NCBI RefSeq assembly: GCF_009755885.1
Contig: NZ_VYIX01000002.1
Location: forward strand, 540,875 to 604,874
Direction: 5' to 3'
Origin: Brachyspira sp. SAP_772
Lineage (GTDB): Bacteria > Spirochaetota > Brachyspiria > Brachyspirales > Brachyspiraceae
Length of the DNA: 64,000 nt
Below, piece after piece: positions 35,527 through 44,918 of this stretch. How positions within the stretch are numbered: the first letter of the stretch is position 1; each line of letters begins with the position of its first letter. A program made the translations under genes and the position numbers. Below the pieces are notes generated by a model. The model was not told the DNA's origin, made no database searches, and saw nothing but the letters and a program-made list of their open reading frames with translations.

Positions 35527-37035
35527 ATGAATCAAAATAAAAAATCGTTTATGTTTTTTCTAAATCTTGGTCTTACATTCACTTTATTAGGAATAATAAT
35601 ATCATTTTTTATATTTTCTTATGAGAAGAACTCTAAAGACGGAGATTTTATTGTACATGCACAGGCTGCACCAGAAAAGGCTGCTTTTAATGGTTCTTTA
35701 GATGGGGCTTTAGAGGTTGAGAGTGCTATTAGAGAAGTTGTTAATAAGAATATGCCTGCTGTTGTTAATATATCTACAGAGATTGAGTCTGGTCAGACTT
35801 ATGAAGATAGATATGCTGATGAGTTTTTTAGATTTTTCTTTGGAGATCAAATGCCTAGACAAAGAAGAAGCCAAAAATCTTTAGGAAGCGGTTTCATAGT
35901 TAATGATGAAGGATATGTTCTTTCTAATTACCATGTTGTTAAGGGTGCTACTAAGATTATGGTTGTTTTATATGGTGAAGATGAGGAGTTGCCTGCTAAA
36001 TTAATAGGTTATGATGAGGCTTATGATTTAGCTTTATTGAAAATAGAATCTGATAGAGTATTTCCTTATGTAGCTTTAGGAGACAGTGATGCTATTGAAC
36101 CCGGTGAATTTGCTATCGCTATTGGTAACCCTTATGGTTTAAATAATACTGTTACTTTTGGTATAGTTAGTGCTAAAGGTAGAAGCGATGTTGGAGCTAA
36201 TAGATATCAGAGATACATTCAAACTGATGTTGCTATAAACCCCGGTAATTCTGGCGGACCTTTATTTAATATACATGGTCAGGTTATAGGAATTAATACT
36301 TTGATATATTCTACTTCCGGCGGAAGCATTGGTATAGGTTTTGCTACTCCTATTAACATTGCTACTTCTGTTATGAAAGATTTAAAAGAAAATGGAAGAG
36401 TTACTAGAGGTTATTTAGGAATATATTTACAAGACATTGATGAAAATCTTTCTAGAGGTTTAAATGTTAAACAAAATACTGGTGTATATGTAAGTGAGGT
36501 TATACCTAATTCACCTGCTTCTAAGGGCGGTTTACAAGATGGTGATATTATTATTGAGTTTGATGGCGAGAGAATGACTAAGAGTGTTGACTTATTTAAT
36601 AAAGTTGCTACTACTAAAGTTGGAAGCAAAGTTGAAGTTAAATATTTAAGAAATGGAAAAGAAAGAGTTACAAGAATTACAATAGAGGCTAGAGAAGAAG
36701 ATGAAGATGTTGTACCTAGTTCTAATTCATCACAAAGCTCAAGAGATGCTAATGCTTGGATGGGTTTAGATGTTTCTGAGGTTACTCCAGAGATATCTCA
36801 AAGACTTCAGATTAGAAGCAATGAGAGGGGTGTTGTTGTATTAAATATGACTCAAAGCTCTAAAGCTTATGCTGCAGGACTTAGACCTGGTGATGTAATT
36901 AAGGCTATTAATGGAATAACAATATCTAATATTGATGATTATAATAAGTTTGTTAAATCTTATGGTGATGATAAGTCATTTACAATTACAATAAAACGCT
37001 CTAGAATGACTTATGTTATTATTATAGAAGAATAA
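35527..37035 (+). CDS. htrA: HtrA/DegP-family periplasmic serine protease
   Basis: Envelope quality-control protease. 502 residues: an N-terminal membrane anchor or uncleaved signal (about 10-35), a trypsin-like domain with the triad His (SNYHVV, about 137), Asp (YDLALLKIE, about 168) and Ser (NPGNSGGPLFN, about 243), and two PDZ domains (about 290-390 and 410-500). The residues between anchor and protease include a loop rich in Arg/Gln. The ATG follows a perfect AGGAGG. Single gene with its own terminator. Confidence 0.96.
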   Translation: MNQNKKSFMFFLNLGLTFTLLGIIISFFIFSYEKNSKDGDFIVHAQAAPEKAAFNGSLDGALEVESAIREVVNKNMPAVVNISTEIESGQTYEDRYADEFFRFFFGDQMPRQRRSQKSLGSGFIVNDEGYVLSNYHVVKGATKIMVVLYGEDEELPAKLIGYDEAYDLALLKIESDRVFPYVALGDSDAIEPGEFAIAIGNPYGLNNTVTFGIVSAKGRSDVGANRYQRYIQTDVAINPGNSGGPLFNIHGQVIGINTLIYSTSGGSIGIGFATPINIATSVMKDLKENGRVTRGYLGIYLQDIDENLSRGLNVKQNTGVYVSEVIPNSPASKGGLQDGDIIIEFDGERMTKSVDLFNKVATTKVGSKVEVKYLRNGKERVTRITIEAREEDEDVVPSSNSSQSSRDANAWMGLDVSEVTPEISQRLQIRSNERGVVVLNMTQSSKAYAAGLRPGDVIKAINGITISNIDDYNKFVKSYGDDKSFTITIKRSRMTYVIIIEE

Positions 37036-37058
37036 AACTTATAAATATATTATTATTT

Positions 37059-37095
37059 GGGAGCTGGGATATTATTATTTCTCAGCTCTTTTTTA
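37059..37095 (+). terminator. Terminator of htrA
   Basis: GGGAGCTGGGA pairs with TTCTCAGCTC, followed by six T. Confidence 0.85.
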
Positions 37096-37219
37096 TTTTT
37101 AGTATTTTGTGTAATAATTAAAAAATACTTATTAAAAAATATTACTATAATAATAATTTGACTTAATTTATTATTATAGTATGATTATTCAAATATAATT
37201 TTTACTAGTATAAATAATA

Positions 37220-37963
37220 ATGACAAATATAAAAATAACAATACAATATGACGGCACAGATTTTTATGGCTGGCAGATACAGCCTAATTTGAGAACGGTT
37301 CAGGGTGAAATTTACAAGGCGGTTCAAAAAATATATTCAAAAAAAAGCACCATATATGGATGCGGACGAACTGATGCTGGGGTGCATGCTTTGGGGCAGG
37401 TGGCTAATTTTAGGGTTGAAAAAATGCTTGTGCCTATAGAAAGGGTTACTAGGGCTTTAAACTCTTCTCTTCCTAAGGATATAAGAATAATTAATGCTGA
37501 AGTGGTTGATGATAGTTTTAATGCAAGAGCTTCTGCTACTTTTAGAGAATATATTTATGTAGTACAAAACAGTGATATATCGGTTCCTTTTTATGAGAGA
37601 TATTCTTGGTTTTATAGAAAAAATATTATAAATGAAAAGCTTATAAATGAATATGCAAAATATCTTATAGGTGAGCATAATTTTACATCTTTTTGCTCTA
37701 CTGAAGATGAGAATGATTCTAAGTTTAGATATATTGAGAGAGTGAGAGCTATAAGAAAAAAAGATACTATATATTTTATTATAAGGGGCAATGCTTTTTT
37801 GCATAATATGGTTCGTATTATAGTTGGTACATTGGTTGAAGGACAAAGAAAGAATATGCCTATTAATTTTATAGAAGAGATATTAAAAAAAGAGGATAGA
37901 ACTCTTGCTTTTGTAACTGCTCCTGCTCATGGGCTTTATTTTAGAAGGGCTTTTTTTAAATAG
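37220..37963 (+). CDS. truA: tRNA pseudouridine38-40 synthase
   Basis: Makes pseudouridine in the tRNA anticodon arm. 247 residues. Motifs YDGTDFYGWQIQPNLRTVQG near the start, GCGRTDAGVHALGQVANF with the catalytic Asp near residue 53, and the end FVTAPAHGLYFRRAFF. The ATG is preceded by AAATAATA, without a good ribosome site, but it matches the normal N-terminus. It is followed 41 bases later by the DAHP synthase gene. Confidence 0.95.
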   Translation: MTNIKITIQYDGTDFYGWQIQPNLRTVQGEIYKAVQKIYSKKSTIYGCGRTDAGVHALGQVANFRVEKMLVPIERVTRALNSSLPKDIRIINAEVVDDSFNARASATFREYIYVVQNSDISVPFYERYSWFYRKNIINEKLINEYAKYLIGEHNFTSFCSTEDENDSKFRYIERVRAIRKKDTIYFIIRGNAFLHNMVRIIVGTLVEGQRKNMPINFIEEILKKEDRTLAFVTAPAHGLYFRRAFFK

Positions 37964-38004
37964 AAAATATATAAAATAATATTATTTTTTAAGGAGATTT
38001 TATT

Positions 38005-39048
38005 ATGATAGTAGTAATGAAACCAAATGCCAAAGAAGAGCATATAGAAAGTATTATAGAAAGATTAAAAAATGCAGGTTTAGGAATACATAAAAGTGTT
38101 GGTGTGGATTATACAGTAATAGGAATGGTTGGTGATACTTCCAAGATAGACAGAGAATTAATAGCATCTTTACCCGGAGTATCAAAAGTTTTAAAAGTAC
38201 AAGAGCCATTTAAAAGGGCAAATAGGGTATTTAAAAAAGAAGATACTATAGTAGATGTGTCTGGTGTAAAAATAGGAGGAGAGAAACCCGTAATAATAGC
38301 AGGACCTTGTTCTGTAGAAAGTGAGGAACAATTAATAAGCATAGCAAAAAGCGTAAAAGCTTCAGGAGCTTCAATGCTTAGAGGGGGAGCTTTTAAGCCA
38401 AGAACTTCACCTTATGCTTTTCAGGGCTTGGCACTTGACGGACTTAAAATATTAAAACTTGCAAAAGAAGAAGTTGGCATTCCTATAGTAAGTGAGATAG
38501 TATCTATTAGACATTTAGAAGATTTTGAAAATACTGTTGATATGATTCAAATTGGGGCAAGAAACATGCAAAACTTTGAGCTTCTAAAAGAGGTTGGAAA
38601 ATTAAAAAAACCAATACTTTTAAAAAGGGGCTTAGCTAACACTATAGAAGAATGGCTAATGAGTGCTGAGTATATACTTAATCAGGGTAATGATAATGTG
38701 GTATTATGTGAGAGAGGAGTAAGAACATTTGAAACTTACACAAGAAACACTTTTGATGTATCGGCAATACCAGCAATAAAGCGTTTGAGCCATTTACCTG
38801 TTATAGGTGACCCTTCGCATGCAAGCGGTAAATCTTGGATGGCACTTCCTTTAACTCTTGCTACCATTTCTGCAGGTGCTGACGGTATGATTATAGAAGT
38901 GCATAATGACCCTGAGCATGCTTTATGTGATGGGGCACAATCTATAAGGCCAGAGGTGTTTGATGATATTATGCAGTCTGTTAATATGATATCTGATACT
39001 GTTGCAAAAATAAAAGAAAAACATAATGGCAAGATTTATACTAAATAA
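38005..39048 (+). CDS. aroF: 3-deoxy-7-phosphoheptulonate synthase (DAHP synthase, type I-beta)
   Basis: First enzyme of the shikimate pathway, joining phosphoenolpyruvate and erythrose 4-phosphate. 347 residues: an N-terminal ferredoxin-like regulatory domain (about 1-75, MIVVMKPNAKEEHIESIIER) and a TIM-barrel synthase with VIIAGPCSVESEEQL, GGAFKPRTSPYAFQG, KRGLANTIEEWL and GDPSHASGKSWM. The N-terminal domain is the kind that allows feedback control by aromatic amino acids in Thermotoga-type enzymes. AAGGAG ribosome site. Other aro genes are not in the window. Confidence 0.95.
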   Translation: MIVVMKPNAKEEHIESIIERLKNAGLGIHKSVGVDYTVIGMVGDTSKIDRELIASLPGVSKVLKVQEPFKRANRVFKKEDTIVDVSGVKIGGEKPVIIAGPCSVESEEQLISIAKSVKASGASMLRGGAFKPRTSPYAFQGLALDGLKILKLAKEEVGIPIVSEIVSIRHLEDFENTVDMIQIGARNMQNFELLKEVGKLKKPILLKRGLANTIEEWLMSAEYILNQGNDNVVLCERGVRTFETYTRNTFDVSAIPAIKRLSHLPVIGDPSHASGKSWMALPLTLATISAGADGMIIEVHNDPEHALCDGAQSIRPEVFDDIMQSVNMISDTVAKIKEKHNGKIYTK

Positions 39049-39159
39049 ATTATATAAGTATAAAAAGATGAAATTAGGTTTGATATATTGTTATTTGTGC
39101 TAATTTAAATAAAAAATATAAAATTCATGTAATTTATGTGAAGTAAACTATAAAAAAAT

Positions 39160-39188
39160 TTGACTTCATTAGTTATTTATGCTATAAT
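39160..39188 (+). promoter_or_regulatory. Strong promoter of the rplM-rpsI operon
   Basis: TTGACT at 39160-39165 and TATAAT at 39183-39188 with an exact 17-base spacer, about 62 bases before the rplM start. Confidence 0.88.
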
Positions 39189-39250
39189 TACTCACTCGTT
39201 ACATTTTAGAATAAAAACCACAATATTTAAAAACTTTTAGAAGGTGTATT

Positions 39251-39706
39251 ATGGATAAGAAAACATTAAAAACAAAAGATAATACTTATGTTTTATCCCA
39301 AAAAGATATAAAACAAAACTGGCTTATTATAGATGCTAAAGGTAAATCTTTAGGAAGAGTTGCTAGCAGAGCAGCTTATTTATTAAAAGGAAAACATAAA
39401 GTTGATTATGCTTACAACTTAGATAATGGTGATTATGTTATTATTATAAATGCTAAAGATATAGTATTAACAGGAAATAAAAAGAAAGGCAAAATACATT
39501 ACAGACACACAGGTTATCCCGGCGGTATAAAATCTGTAAGCTATGGTGAGCTTTTAGAGAGAAATCCTGAAAGAATGGTTAAAATAGCTGTTAAGGGTAT
39601 GCTTTCACATAATCCATTAGGCAGACAGCATCTTAAAAAGTTAAAAGTATATGCTGGCAGCGAACATCAGCATGAAGCTAATAAACCTACAGTTGTAAAT
39701 ATATAA
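39251..39706 (+). CDS. rplM: 50S ribosomal protein L13
   Basis: 151 residues. NWLIIDAKGKSLGRVASRAA, GDYVIIINAKDIVLTGNKK, YRHTGYPGG and GMLSHNPLGRQHLKKLKVYAG are unmistakable L13 segments. About 15 extra N-terminal residues precede the usual start (WLIID); the ATG has AGAAGG upstream. The rplM-rpsI order is nearly universal. Confidence 0.98.
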   Translation: MDKKTLKTKDNTYVLSQKDIKQNWLIIDAKGKSLGRVASRAAYLLKGKHKVDYAYNLDNGDYVIIINAKDIVLTGNKKKGKIHYRHTGYPGGIKSVSYGELLERNPERMVKIAVKGMLSHNPLGRQHLKKLKVYAGSEHQHEANKPTVVNI

Positions 39707-39720
39707 TTAGGAGTTAAAAA

Positions 39721-40119
39721 ATGGCATCTAAACAATTAACTATATTCACAGGCAAAAGAAAAACTGCTAATGCTAGAGTTCGTATAACTTTAGGCAGCGG
39801 CAAAATTTTAATAAATGGTAAGAATTATGCTGAATATTTCTGTAATAGAGCAGCTTTACTTAAAGTTGTGGAAGACGCTTTAAAAGTAACAGGAAATTTA
39901 GGTAAATATGACGTATATGCTAATGTACGCGGCGGCGGAGTTTCTGCTCAAGCTGATGCTGTTAGACATGGTATAGCTAAAGCCTTAATAGGTGAGAGTC
40001 AAGACTTTAGAACTACTTTAAAACGTAATGGTTTCCTTACAAGAGACTCTCGTGTGGTTGAACGTAAAAAATACGGTAGATCTGGTGCTAGAAAGCTATT
40101 CCAATTCTCAAAACGTTAA
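39721..40119 (+). CDS. rpsI: 30S ribosomal protein S9
   Basis: 132 residues. GKRKTANARVRITLGSGKIL at the start, DVYANVRGGGVSAQADAVRH in the middle, and a basic end KKYGRSGARKLFQFSKR, which reaches the ribosomal P site. 14 bases after rplM with TAGGAG. Confidence 0.98.
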   Translation: MASKQLTIFTGKRKTANARVRITLGSGKILINGKNYAEYFCNRAALLKVVEDALKVTGNLGKYDVYANVRGGGVSAQADAVRHGIAKALIGESQDFRTTLKRNGFLTRDSRVVERKKYGRSGARKLFQFSKR

Positions 40120-40162
40120 TTATATATTATTCTCTTAAAATATTATATAAGGTGTTTAAGAA

Positions 40163-40528
40163 ATGAATGCTAAAAAATTAAAGAAATTTAAAGATTTAAT
40201 CTTAGAAGAAAAAAGAAAGACTTTAGATGAATTATTAAGCGGTAATGAATCTTACGAAACACTTAAAGAAGATGCTCATGGGGATTTGGCTGATATAGCT
40301 TTTCAGGCTTACGAAAAACAAAATTTAGTATCTTTTTCACAAAAAGAAAGAGACAGATTAGATATGCTTAATAATGCTCTTAAAAGAATTGAAGATGGCT
40401 CTTATGGTAAATGTATAGATTGTAAAGAAGAAATTAATGAAGAGAGATTAACTGCTATACCATATACTTTAAGATGTATTAATTGTATGTCTAAATATGA
40501 AGATAAAAAACGTCGTGAAAAAATGTAA
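40163..40528 (+). CDS. DksA/TraR-family zinc-finger protein
   Basis: 121 residues: an N-terminal coiled coil (about 1-85) and a C-terminal zinc finger CIDC...RCINC (CxxC-X17-CxxC). The tip carries HGDLADIAFQAYEKQ, resembling the acidic DksA coiled-coil tip that enters the RNA polymerase secondary channel, but less acidic than E. coli DksA. Likely a modulator of RNA polymerase in a stringent-type response. It lies in the ribosomal protein operon, and its stop codon overlaps the priA start (TAATG). Confidence 0.9.
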   Translation: MNAKKLKKFKDLILEEKRKTLDELLSGNESYETLKEDAHGDLADIAFQAYEKQNLVSFSQKERDRLDMLNNALKRIEDGSYGKCIDCKEEINEERLTAIPYTLRCINCMSKYEDKKRREKM

Positions 40529-42522
40529 TGTATGTTAAAGTTGTTTTTAACCTTCCTATAGATAAGGTACTTACATACAAAAAACCTGATGATATAAATG
40601 ATAGTTTGATAGGCTGTAGGGTTATAGCTCCTATAAGAAATAGAGGCACTAAGGGTATTGTAATAGAAGAGACTGATGACCTTGATGGAGATTATAAAGT
40701 ACTGCCTATCACTACTAGAATAGACCTTGAACCTATATGCTCTGAAAATGAATTTAATTTAGCTAAATGGATGAGCAGATATTATCACTCTTCCTACGGT
40801 GAGGCATTATTTGCTGCTTTACCCGCTGGAAATCCTTCCAAAAAGAAAACTACTCCTAAACCTATAAAAGTTAAACAAAAACCTTACCTTAAACTTAATG
40901 ATGAACAAGAAAATGTTTTAAATATAATATTAAAAAGCATAGAAAAAGAAAAAAAAGCTAAAAGTTTTTTGCTTCATGGTGTTACTGGAAGCGGTAAAAC
41001 AGAAGTTTATTTGCAGGCTATAAAAAGGGTAGTGGATTTAGGAAAACAGGCTATAGTTATACTTCCAGAAATATCTCTAACCCCTCAAACCATAAAAAGA
41101 TTTGCTGAAAGGTTTGAAGGAAAGATTGCTGTGCTTCATAGTAAATTATCTCCTACTGCTAAATATAGATATTGGCAGATGATAAGAAATAATGAGATAA
41201 AAATTGTGATAGGAGCAAGAAGTGCTATATTTTCTCCTACCCCTAATCTTGGTATTATAGTGATAGATGAAGAGCATGAAACTAGTTATAAATCAAATGA
41301 AACTCCGAGGTATCATGCTAGGCAAATTGCTTTCTATAGAAAAGAGAGAGAAAATGCTACACTTATTTTGGGAAGTGCTACTCCTTCTCTTGAAAGTTAT
41401 TATCATGCTTTAAATGGCACTATAGAGCTTCTTACTCTCACTAAAAGAGCAGCATCAATTAATATGCCGGAAGTTAAGATTTTGGATTTAAAAAAAGAAA
41501 AGAGGGCTGATTCTTTTCCAATGCTTACCCAAACACTGGTGGAAGAGATTAATAAAAAATTAGAGCTTAAAGAGCAGATAATATTATTTTTAAACAGAAA
41601 AGGATATGCACCAGTGGTGAGCTGTTCCCATTGCGGAGTGGTGTTGGAATGTCCTAATTGTTCTGTTTCGCTTACCTATCATAAAAAAAAGAATGTTGTT
41701 ATGTGTCATTACTGCGGATATACTCAATTTGTAGAGGAGCTATGCGATAAATGTAACATTGGGCATTTTGAGAGAATTGGCACTGGTACAGAAAAAGTTG
41801 AAGAGAATCTTAATACTTTATTTCCAAATGCTGTTATAGAGAGAATGGATCAAGAAACTGTTGGCGGAACAAAAAAATATGAAGATATATTTAAAAGATT
41901 TGCAGACAAAGAAATAGATATTTTAATTGGAACTCAAATGATAGCTAAGGGGCTTGATTTTCCTAATGTTACTTTGGTTGGTGTTTTGCTTGCCGATATG
42001 TCGCTTCATATACCTGATTTTAGAAGTGCTGAGAGAACTTTTAATTTAATAACTCAAGTTGCGGGAAGAAGCGGAAGGGGAGATAAAAAAGGAGTTGTTT
42101 ATATTCAAGCATTTAATACTAATCATTATGCTATACTTTATGCTAAAGAGCACGATTATATTTCTTTTTACAATAGAGAAATAGAAAATAGAAAACATAC
42201 TGCAGGTTTGCCTTATCCTCCTTTTTTGAGATTGGTGAGGATTGTTGTACGAGGAATAGATGCCAAAAAAGTAGAAAGTGATGCCAACATTATAGCAGAT
42301 TTAGCTAGAACTCTTACATATAAATATACTGAAAAAGTAGAAATATTGGGTGCTACTCCTTGTACTATGAGTAAGCTGAATAAATATTATAGATGGAATA
42401 TTTTAATAAAAACTCTTTCGCATTCGCTCCTAAAAGAATTCTTTGAAAGTTTAAACAAATCCTTTATAGCTCAAAAAGGAAACTATATAGAAATAGATAT
42501 AGACCCAATTAGTATGCTTTAA
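40528..42522 (+). CDS. priA: Primosomal helicase PriA
   Basis: Restarts stalled replication forks. 664 residues, shorter than E. coli PriA (732), mostly in the N-terminal DNA-binding part. Walker A LLHGVTGSGKTEVYL (about 146-160), DEEHETSYKSNETPRYHARQ as motif II, two-zinc cluster CSHCGVVLECPNCSVSL ... MCHYCGYTQFVEELCDKC (about 365-410), and helicase motifs IGTQMIAKGLDFPNVTLVG and TQVAGRSGRG. The start overlaps the previous stop by one base (TAATG), so it is translationally coupled. It overlaps the convergent response-regulator gene by 4 bases. Confidence 0.96.
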   Translation: MYVKVVFNLPIDKVLTYKKPDDINDSLIGCRVIAPIRNRGTKGIVIEETDDLDGDYKVLPITTRIDLEPICSENEFNLAKWMSRYYHSSYGEALFAALPAGNPSKKKTTPKPIKVKQKPYLKLNDEQENVLNIILKSIEKEKKAKSFLLHGVTGSGKTEVYLQAIKRVVDLGKQAIVILPEISLTPQTIKRFAERFEGKIAVLHSKLSPTAKYRYWQMIRNNEIKIVIGARSAIFSPTPNLGIIVIDEEHETSYKSNETPRYHARQIAFYRKERENATLILGSATPSLESYYHALNGTIELLTLTKRAASINMPEVKILDLKKEKRADSFPMLTQTLVEEINKKLELKEQIILFLNRKGYAPVVSCSHCGVVLECPNCSVSLTYHKKKNVVMCHYCGYTQFVEELCDKCNIGHFERIGTGTEKVEENLNTLFPNAVIERMDQETVGGTKKYEDIFKRFADKEIDILIGTQMIAKGLDFPNVTLVGVLLADMSLHIPDFRSAERTFNLITQVAGRSGRGDKKGVVYIQAFNTNHYAILYAKEHDYISFYNREIENRKHTAGLPYPPFLRLVRIVVRGIDAKKVESDANIIADLARTLTYKYTEKVEILGATPCTMSKLNKYYRWNILIKTLSHSLLKEFFESLNKSFIAQKGNYIEIDIDPISML

Positions 42523-43127
42523 ACATCTATATAAAATCTCAAAGCATTCTTAATTCTAGCATTTAACTCATTTTGACCAACAGGCTTTTGTACATAATCG
42601 CAAGCACCCTTTTCAAGTCCATTAACTACATCATCTTCATTATATTTTTTTGTGATTATAATAATAAGTGCCATTCTTAAGCTTATTTCTTTTTTTATCT
42701 CGTCTAATAAATAAAAATAATCCTTATCATCAGATAAATTAATATCCATTAGAATAATATCTGGAAGTATCTTTTTTAATTCATTTAATGGATTAGTTAA
42801 ATTAGAAACTATAGAAACCTCATAATCTTCTCTAAGCCATTGCAAATAGTTCTTTCTTGTAATTTCAATAGGCTCTATAATTGCTATTTTATATTTAGAT
42901 ACTCTTCTTTTTAATTTAGCTCTCTTGTCTCTTTTATTGAATGCTAAAAATACTTTTAAATCTGCATATCTAATTTTGTATCTTTTTCCTGGTGTAACAT
43001 CAGCTTTAAGTCCATAATGTCTTACCCAATAATTTACAGTAGTCCTCGATACTCCTAATATCTTTGAAACGTCTATTGGAGAGAGTAAATCATCATCTTC
43101 ATATATAACATTTTTATCTAAATCCAT
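42519..43127 (-). CDS. Response regulator with N-terminal MerR/excisionase-type DNA-binding domain
   Basis: 202 residues. The N-terminal part (about 14-65) is a helix-turn-helix with wing, SPIDVSKILGVSRTTVNYWV and RYKIRYADLKVFL, as in MerR or excisionase proteins. A basic linker (about 66-78) follows, then a receiver domain with phospho-acceptor Asp128 (IILMDINL), Thr159 and Lys181 (VQKPVG). The acidic pair that binds Mg2+ reads EP (85-86) instead of DD or EE, which may weaken phosphorylation. Domain order is reversed from usual regulators. No histidine kinase is adjacent. AAAGGA ribosome site. Confidence 0.85.
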   Translation of the reverse strand: MDLDKNVIYEDDDLLSPIDVSKILGVSRTTVNYWVRHYGLKADVTPGKRYKIRYADLKVFLAFNKRDKRAKLKRRVSKYKIAIIEPIEITRKNYLQWLREDYEVSIVSNLTNPLNELKKILPDIILMDINLSDDKDYFYLLDEIKKEISLRMALIIIITKKYNEDDVVNGLEKGACDYVQKPVGQNELNARIKNALRFYIDV

Positions 43128-43227
43128 TAAATATCCTTTATTTTTTTATAAATAAATAAAAAGATAGAATAATATATAGCTGTATATTTGTCAATAAATA
43201 TAAATAATATATATCTATACTTTAAAT

Positions 43228-44013
43228 TTAAAAAAGTTTTTTAATATTTCCAATAAGATTTTCTATTTTTTCTAAAATATTATTGTTATTTATAATATCT
43301 TCTATGTCTTTATCAAAATTATTAGGCAATTTCTTACATAATTTCTTAGCATAATCTATAAGTTTTTTCTCACCAACATGAAGCTCTTCATTTATAGCAA
43401 ATAATATGTCAAAATATGATGCTAATATAGCACTTGTTCTATGATTAATACTAACAATATCGTTTCTTTTTATTGCATTTTTTAATTGTTCGTAGAATGA
43501 TGCCGATTGTTTGAGATACATAACATTATAATTTTTTTCTATAATATTATCTTTAAGTTTTTTTGGATAATCTTTAGTCAGTTCTTTTTGAAGTGTTCTA
43601 AAATAATCATTACTTTCATAAAGTATTTTTGAGTTCTTTATATTATATAAAAATGCTGTAGTGTAACCTATTTTTGAATTGCATTTTCTCCATACATAAT
43701 CAATTTCATTTTCTATATAAGAAATATCTCTATACATAAAATCTAAACAAATATTACTTTCTTTTAATATAATTTCATCACCATATTCAAAATAATTGTT
43801 TGCTAATTCATAATTCAGAGAATATTTTTTGGCAAATTTTTCTCTCATTTCTATATTTACTTTTTCTTTGGAATAAACATAAATATCATAATCTGACATA
43901 CTATCATTAATTAAACTAGTTTTAGAGCCGGAAAGAACTATAGCATCTATATTATTTTTTTGCGTTGCATGTTCTATGTAATCATTTATTATTTGTTTTA
44001 TATTATTATTCAT
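43228..44013 (-). CDS. Nucleotidyltransferase-fold protein
   Basis: 261 residues. The N-terminal domain shows the minimal nucleotidyltransferase signature AIVLSGSKTSLINDSMSDYD (about 24-43; Gly-Ser and two Asp) and a later ICLDFMY carrying the third acidic residue. The helical C-terminal half (about 120-255) resembles DUF4037-type domains, which follow such folds. Possible roles are aminoglycoside-type adenylylation or a toxin/antitoxin-like nucleotidyl transfer; no partner gene is adjacent. AGGAT ribosome site. It begins the accessory region. Confidence 0.72.
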   Translation of the reverse strand: MNNNIKQIINDYIEHATQKNNIDAIVLSGSKTSLINDSMSDYDIYVYSKEKVNIEMREKFAKKYSLNYELANNYFEYGDEIILKESNICLDFMYRDISYIENEIDYVWRKCNSKIGYTTAFLYNIKNSKILYESNDYFRTLQKELTKDYPKKLKDNIIEKNYNVMYLKQSASFYEQLKNAIKRNDIVSINHRTSAILASYFDILFAINEELHVGEKKLIDYAKKLCKKLPNNFDKDIEDIINNNNILEKIENLIGNIKKLF

Positions 44014-44165
44014 ATATAAATATCCTAATTTGTTTGTATATATTATAATATAATTTTTCTAAAAATATAATAAACCTATTACTAAAAATAATTATCTTAT
44101 ATATATGCGAATTTTACCGAATATAATAAACAGAATTATACTAAAAATATTATAGGATTGGTTTT

Positions 44166-44918
44166 GTGCTTTTGGGAAATGACGCTTACAACAAGTTTAT
44201 CGAATACGTAGAAAACAATATTAATTTTGAGTTTCTATCTCATATACCGGGCTATGATAAAAGTTATGAAGTTCAAAGAGAATCTATTATTAAACTTATA
44301 AAAAAATCTAATAATAATGAGTCTTTTATAGATTATACAGCATATACTTATCAAACTCTAAAAAGCAATATAATAAAACAGATAGTACTTAGTCGTTTAA
44401 AAAATGAAAATGGTGAAGAGTATTCTTTTATTAATGATGATAAATTTAATCTTACAGATGATGAATTAGTTGATTATTTATCTGTACTTTTAATATTAAA
44501 AGATATAATGCATACGAGCTATATAGCGTATCTTCCTATTTATAATGAGTATAAGTATGATGTTAAAGAGTTTAGAGATAAAGCAAAGGAAATGATAGAT
44601 AATTCTATTGATAATATATCTACTTTAGAGAATATTAATCCAATATTTATAGCAATAGCTGCAAAAAGTATATTGCCATATTCGATAAAGAATGATGAAT
44701 TATCTTCTTCATCAAGGCTTATATCAATTTTGTTTAATATATCTAGGATAATATCATCATATCCATATGTTGAAGAAAATATGATAAATACTCAGCCTAT
44801 ATTTGTAAGTGCTATATATAATTTGGTAAATAATGCTTCATTTTTGGGATTAGATTATAATATGATTAAAAAATTGTATGATATAGTAAAAATAGGGGAA
44901 ATAGAGTGGAAAAACTAA
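44166..44918 (+). CDS. Unknown helical protein
   Basis: 250 residues, start GTG at 44166-44168 with TAGGAT about 8 bases upstream. No signal peptide. Mostly helical, Asn/Ile/Ser/Tyr-rich; segments such as ADD and DVKEFRDKAKEMIDN give no family recognition. Its end overlaps the next gene by 13 bases, so the two are co-translated and probably work together; the partner is a membrane protein. Confidence 0.65.
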   Translation: MLLGNDAYNKFIEYVENNINFEFLSHIPGYDKSYEVQRESIIKLIKKSNNNESFIDYTAYTYQTLKSNIIKQIVLSRLKNENGEEYSFINDDKFNLTDDELVDYLSVLLILKDIMHTSYIAYLPIYNEYKYDVKEFRDKAKEMIDNSIDNISTLENINPIFIAIAAKSILPYSIKNDELSSSSRLISILFNISRIISSYPYVEENMINTQPIFVSAIYNLVNNASFLGLDYNMIKKLYDIVKIGEIEWKN

